Positions 7,135-9,777 of a DNA stretch of 9,777 nucleotides are shown here, piece after piece. The first letter of the stretch is position 1. The number at the start of each line of letters is the position of its first letter. The notes under the pieces are model-generated. The model was not told where the DNA came from. It was given only the letters and a program-made list of their open reading frames with translations, and ran no database searches. The stretch spans positions 1-9,777 of the forward strand of contig CALAUK010000029.1 in NCBI GenBank assembly GCA_937892135.1, read 5' to 3'. Source of the stretch: an uncultured Clostridia bacterium. GTDB taxonomy: Bacteria; Bacillota; Clostridia; UBA1381; UMGS1253. The translations under genes and the position numbers were made by a program.

Positions 7135-8015
7135 TATTGTTCTCCCGTGTTAAAATAATCGTATACTACTTTGGAAATTTTGGCAATTTCAGTTTGCATA
7201 TTATAACCATTAAACTCCATAACCGAAATTGCTATTATATAATCGCACGCGGGCGAATAAACTATTCCGACGTCCGATTCAACAGTTGAGCTTTCGCCTG
7301 TTTTATTTAATGTGACTGTGCCCTCAGGAAGATAAGCCGGAATTTTATTTCGCCTTTCCTGTGCTTTTAAAAAGCTTAGCATTTTTTCGTCCATCTCTTC
7401 TGAAACACACTCTTTTTTATAAATCTTTTCTAAAAGCTTTGCACTGTCTTTCATAGACACGCGGTTTCTGCCCGGATATAAGATGAAGCTATCTAATTTA
7501 TGCTCCTCGCGGACATATTTATATCCCTCGTTTTTAGCGTATTCTGTAACCTTTTTTGCGCCCGCATCGAAACTTCCGCCGCCTATAATTGAAACAATTT
7601 CGTTTGAGTCATAATTTGAGCTTTGGCAAATCATTTTCTTTACGATTTCATCGTTTAAATCGGAGTTTTCAATCTCGCCTTTTTTTACTAAATCATAGTA
7701 GCACGCCATATTAAAAAGCTTTATAACGCTTGCAGCAATAACCTCGCCCTCGCCGACTGTGGCATACTCATTTTTATCAAGGTTTTTAACATATATCTGC
7801 CACTTGCCCGCCCTTTTATTTACTTCTTCTGCTAAAAGTTTTTCAAGCTTTTCATCATAAACTTCGTATTTATATATATCTACTTCTTTTTTTATTTCTG
7901 TTTCTATAATTTCTGTTTCTATAAAAACTTCCTTCGGTTTTTCTTCATTTTTAGCGCAGCCTGCATAAAATAAACATATAAAAACCAAAGCTATACTTAT
8001 AAGCTTTTTTATCAT
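7134..8015 (-). CDS. Class A beta-lactamase-like serine hydrolase lipoprotein
   Basis: This 293-residue protein begins with a lipoprotein signal (MIKKLISIALVFICLFYAGC, lipidated Cys20), so it should sit on the outer face of the membrane. A charged spacer (about 21-50, with an IETEI duplication) precedes a penicillin-interacting serine hydrolase domain. Visible are SxxK S96-V-I-K99, an SxN motif S132-S-N134 and K238-T-G240. Glu171 in REEHKLD can be aligned with the omega-loop RxExxLN of class A enzymes, with Asp replacing the final Asn. The distance from S96 to S132 (36) is much shorter than in class A enzymes (60), so a segment around residues 85-110 of the standard numbering is missing. Hydrolysis of beta-lactams is therefore uncertain; a role in cell-wall metabolism or beta-lactam binding is equally possible. 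It is the first gene of a two-gene operon with the GTPase-NYN fusion. The start has only a GGTG-type ribosome binding site. Confidence 0.85.
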   Translation of the reverse strand: MIKKLISIALVFICLFYAGCAKNEEKPKEVFIETEIIETEIKKEVDIYKYEVYDEKLEKLLAEEVNKRAGKWQIYVKNLDKNEYATVGEGEVIAASVIKLFNMACYYDLVKKGEIENSDLNDEIVKKMICQSSNYDSNEIVSIIGGGSFDAGAKKVTEYAKNEGYKYVREEHKLDSFILYPGRNRVSMKDSAKLLEKIYKKECVSEEMDEKMLSFLKAQERRNKIPAYLPEGTVTLNKTGESSTVESDVGIVYSPACDYIIAISVMEFNGYNMQTEIAKISKVVYDYFNTGEQ

Positions 8016-8051
8016 TACCCATCACCGTTTAAATTAAATTTCACAAGATAA

Positions 8052-8080
8052 AGTATATAATTTTTTTGCGCTCTTGTCAA
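8052..8080 (-). promoter_or_regulatory. Strong sigma-A promoter of the lipoprotein / GTPase-NYN operon
   Basis: On the minus strand the consensus -35 TTGACA (8080-8075) is followed after exactly 17 nt by TATACT (8057-8052), a 5/6 match to the -10 box. Transcription would begin near 8045, about 30 nt before ATG 8015. No other promoter is seen before the fusion gene, so both genes are probably co-transcribed from here. Confidence 0.85.
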
Positions 8081-8101
8081 CAGAGCAACGAGGCTTAAAT
8101 A
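8074..8101 (+). promoter_or_regulatory. Possible promoter of ptsHI, overlapping the divergent -35 box
   Basis: On the plus strand TTGTCA (8074-8079) lies 16 nt before TAAATA (8096-8101). The -35 sequence is nearly the complement of the minus-strand TTGACA at 8075-8080. The -10 box and spacing are imperfect, and a second candidate (TTGAAA 8111-8116 with TACATA 8134-8139) would start transcription almost at the ribosome binding site, so the call is tentative. Confidence 0.4.
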
Positions 8102-8162
8102 TGAATTTTTTTGAAAAAACGGGTTATAACAATTACATAAGAAAACGAAGGAGAAATAAAAA

Positions 8163-8420
8163 ATGAAAAATTTTACCTACACTATAACTGACAGCGACGG
8201 AATTCATGCAAGGCCCGCAGGAATTTTAGTTAAAAAAGCATCGCTCTACTCTTCTGATATAACAATTTCCTTTGCCGAAAAAACAGCTGATGCAAAAAGA
8301 ATTTTTGCAGTTATGGGGCTTGGAATAAAAAAAGGCGACACTATTTTGGTTTCAGTCTCAGGCGAAGATGAGGATATTGCACTTTCGGAGCTTTATGAAT
8401 TTTTTAAAGAAAATCTCTGA
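8163..8420 (+). CDS. ptsH: Phosphocarrier protein HPr, lacking regulatory Ser46
   Basis: This 85-residue cytoplasmic protein carries phosphate from enzyme I to the IIA domains of PTS permeases. The active site is complete: DGIHARPAG with His15 and Arg17. Length and overall pattern are those of ordinary HPr. In Gram-positive HPr the HPr kinase target Ser46 sits in a K-S-I-M-G motif; here the same place reads A44-K45-R46-I47-F48, so Ser46 is Arg. Transport should work, but Ser46 phosphorylation and hence CcpA-type catabolite repression through this HPr should not. The next gene, enzyme I, starts 14 nt after the stop, so the two form the usual ptsHI operon. AAGGAG stands 9 nt before the ATG. Alternatively this is a second, specialised HPr and a standard one lies elsewhere in the genome. 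Confidence 0.93.
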   Translation: MKNFTYTITDSDGIHARPAGILVKKASLYSSDITISFAEKTADAKRIFAVMGLGIKKGDTILVSVSGEDEDIALSELYEFFKENL

Positions 8421-8421
8421 C

Positions 8422-8427
8422 AGGAGG
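8422..8427 (+). promoter_or_regulatory. Ribosome binding site that supports a TTG start for enzyme I
   Basis: AGGAGG lies 7 nt before TTG 8435, and the reading frame from there starts VIYKGKSVYKGIAIG, the normal amino terminus of enzyme I. No ATG or GTG is better placed; the next in-frame ATG is far inside the conserved domain. Confidence 0.88.
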
Positions 8428-8434
8428 AAAAATC

Positions 8435-9777
8435 TTGGTTATCTATAAAGGAAAAAGCGTCTATAAAGGCATTGCCATAGGAAAAATAAAAGTTTTTGAA
8501 GATGAAGAGCCTTTGGTAAAAAGAATAAGAATATTAAGCCCCGAGGCTGAAAAAGAACGCTTTTTTAAGGCAAGACAAGAAGCGTCAAACGAGCTTCACG
8601 CTTTATATGAAAAGGCGTGCCGTGAGGTAGGCGCCGCAAGCGCTGCAATCTTTGAAATTCATCAGATGATGCTCGAGGACGAAGACTACACAGACTCTGT
8701 TGAAAATATAATACAAAATCAGTCTTTAAATGCAGAATATGCAGTTTTGCAGACTTCGAAAAACTTTTCTTTAATGTTTTCTTCAATGTCTGACAGCTAT
8801 ATGCAGGCGCGTGCCGAAGATGTTAAAGATATTTCAGACAGAATTATCCGCATACTTACAGGCAATACAAAAGAAAACATGGCATCAGGCGAGCCCGTTA
8901 TTCTTGCCGCAGAGGACTTAGCGCCAAGTGAAACTGTTTCACTTGACAAGTCTAAGGTATTAGCCTTTATAACAAAAAAAGGCTCATCAAATTCGCACAC
9001 GGCTATCCTTGCCCGAACAATGAACATTCCCGCTCTTATAGGAATTGACCTTTCGGGCGAAATGGCTGACGGAAAAATGGCGATTGTTGACGGATTTTCG
9101 GGAAAACTATATTTAGACCCCGATGAAAAGACGCTTTCATTGATGCGCGAACGCCTCAAAGAAGAAGAGCATAAAAAAGAGCTTTTAAAAACCTTAAAGG
9201 GCAAAGAAAACATCACAAAAGACGGAAAAAGAATAAAACTTTTCGCAAACATAGGAAGCATAAGCGATTTAGCCTCTGTTTTAGAAAATGATGCTGACGG
9301 AATAGGCCTTTTCAGGAGTGAATTTATATATCTTGACAGAAAAGATCTCCCCACAGAGGAAGAGCAGTTTGAAATATACAAAACAGTTGCACAGACTCTT
9401 GCAGGAAGAAAGGTTATTATAAGAACTTTAGACATCGGAGCTGACAAGCAGGCACCATACCTTAATCTTCCCAAAGAAGAAAACCCCGCAATGGGAGTTA
9501 GGGCTATCAGGCTTTGCCTTACGAGACCTGAAATTTTTAAGACACAGCTTCGTGCAATTTTCAGAGCCGCAGTGTATGGAAATATATCTGTTATGTATCC
9601 TATGATAATTTCAGTTTCAGAGCTTGACAGGATTAAAAGCATTGTAAACGAGGTAAGCTTTGAGCTTAAAGAAAGCCTTATCCCGTTTAAAATTCCCGAA
9701 CAGGGAATTATGATTGAAACTCCTGCATCGGTTATGATTTCAGATATGCTTGCAAAAAAAGTGGATTTTTTCAGCAT
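8435..9777 (+). CDS. ptsI: PTS enzyme I (phosphoenolpyruvate-protein phosphotransferase), 3' end off window
   Basis: Enzyme I takes phosphate from phosphoenolpyruvate and passes it to HPr, the first step of the PTS. The frame starts at TTG 8435 and is open to the right edge (447 codons of roughly 570 usual for the family). Residues about 25-145 are the helical HPr-binding part. The phosphohistidine is His188 in SSNSHTAILAR, followed by MNIPALIG. The phosphoenolpyruvate-binding barrel begins near 250. It shows GIGLFRSEFIYL (Arg294), LPTEEEQF, and IIRTLDIGADKQAPYLNLPK (Arg330), then NPAMGVRAIR and MIETPASVMI. The usual DIGGDK reads DIGADK, a minor change. The catalytic cysteine near the carboxyl end lies beyond the window. 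It is co-transcribed with ptsH. Confidence 0.96.
   Translation, partial: MVIYKGKSVYKGIAIGKIKVFEDEEPLVKRIRILSPEAEKERFFKARQEASNELHALYEKACREVGAASAAIFEIHQMMLEDEDYTDSVENIIQNQSLNAEYAVLQTSKNFSLMFSSMSDSYMQARAEDVKDISDRIIRILTGNTKENMASGEPVILAAEDLAPSETVSLDKSKVLAFITKKGSSNSHTAILARTMNIPALIGIDLSGEMADGKMAIVDGFSGKLYLDPDEKTLSLMRERLKEEEHKKELLKTLKGKENITKDGKRIKLFANIGSISDLASVLENDADGIGLFRSEFIYLDRKDLPTEEEQFEIYKTVAQTLAGRKVIIRTLDIGADKQAPYLNLPKEENPAMGVRAIRLCLTRPEIFKTQLRAIFRAAVYGNISVMYPMIISVSELDRIKSIVNEVSFELKESLIPFKIPEQGIMIETPASVMISDMLAKKVDFFS

Noticed and set aside
4558..8015. Possible antibiotic resistance island (TetM-like plus beta-lactamase-like genes)
   Set aside because: There are no mobile-element genes or flanking repeats, base composition matches the neighbours, the TetM-type tip is changed, and the serine hydrolase departs from true class A enzymes.
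8101..8166. A 21-codon open frame (MNFFEKTGYNNYIRKRRRNKK) whose TGA overlaps the ptsH ATG, with GAGG upstream
   Set aside because: The candidate ptsH promoter would start transcription after this ATG, the composition is simply that of an AT-rich leader with a ribosome binding site, and a frame this short is expected by chance.
8797..9777. Long minus-strand open frame opposite enzyme I
   Set aside because: It is antisense to the clearly conserved ptsI frame, has no family features or ribosome binding site, and reflects codon bias of the real gene.

Overview
The window reads as chromosomal DNA of a low-GC Gram-positive bacterium of the class Clostridia. This rests on AT-rich sequence, strong AGGAGG-type ribosome binding sites, a phosphoenolpyruvate phosphotransferase system (PTS), a lipoprotein with a lipobox, and protein types typical of anaerobic gut or environmental Clostridia. 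The genus cannot be fixed from sequence alone. I see no insertion sequence, phage gene, tRNA, rRNA or CRISPR array.

Layout from left to right: (1) a secreted DUF4430-like protein with helical repeats (minus strand, cut by the left edge, start at 1135), preceded by a long leader holding a cobalamin riboswitch aptamer, a terminator and its own promoter; (2) a HAD-IIA (NagD-type) phosphatase (minus, 1569-2351) with a clear promoter; (3) a divergent glucose/maltose-family PTS permease with fused IIC, IIB and IIA domains (plus, 2500-4539); (4) a bidirectional terminator where this gene meets a convergent two-gene minus-strand operon, made of a class A beta-lactamase-like lipoprotein (7134-8015) followed, with a 1-nt stop/start overlap, by an 858-residue TetM-like translational GTPase carrying a C-terminal NYN endoribonuclease domain (4558-7134); (5) divergently, the general PTS genes for HPr (8163-8420) and enzyme I (8435 to the right edge).

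The window encodes a whole sugar phosphorelay: enzyme I, HPr, IIA, IIB, then sugar crossing through IIC. The HPr keeps the catalytic His15 but has Arg where the regulatory Ser46 is expected, so it should carry phosphate for transport yet be blind to HPr kinase.

The most interesting element is the GTPase-NYN fusion. Its first part is built like the tetracycline ribosomal protection proteins, but the domain IV tip differs from TetM. Its last ~150 residues closely resemble YacP/Rae1, the Bacillus subtilis nuclease that cuts mRNA in the ribosomal A site. One polypeptide thus joins an A-site-directed GTPase to an A-site mRNA nuclease, which suggests an undescribed translation-surveillance or mRNA-cleavage factor rather than an antibiotic resistance gene. 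Its operon promoter overlaps, at the -35 hexamer, a possible promoter for ptsHI on the other strand.
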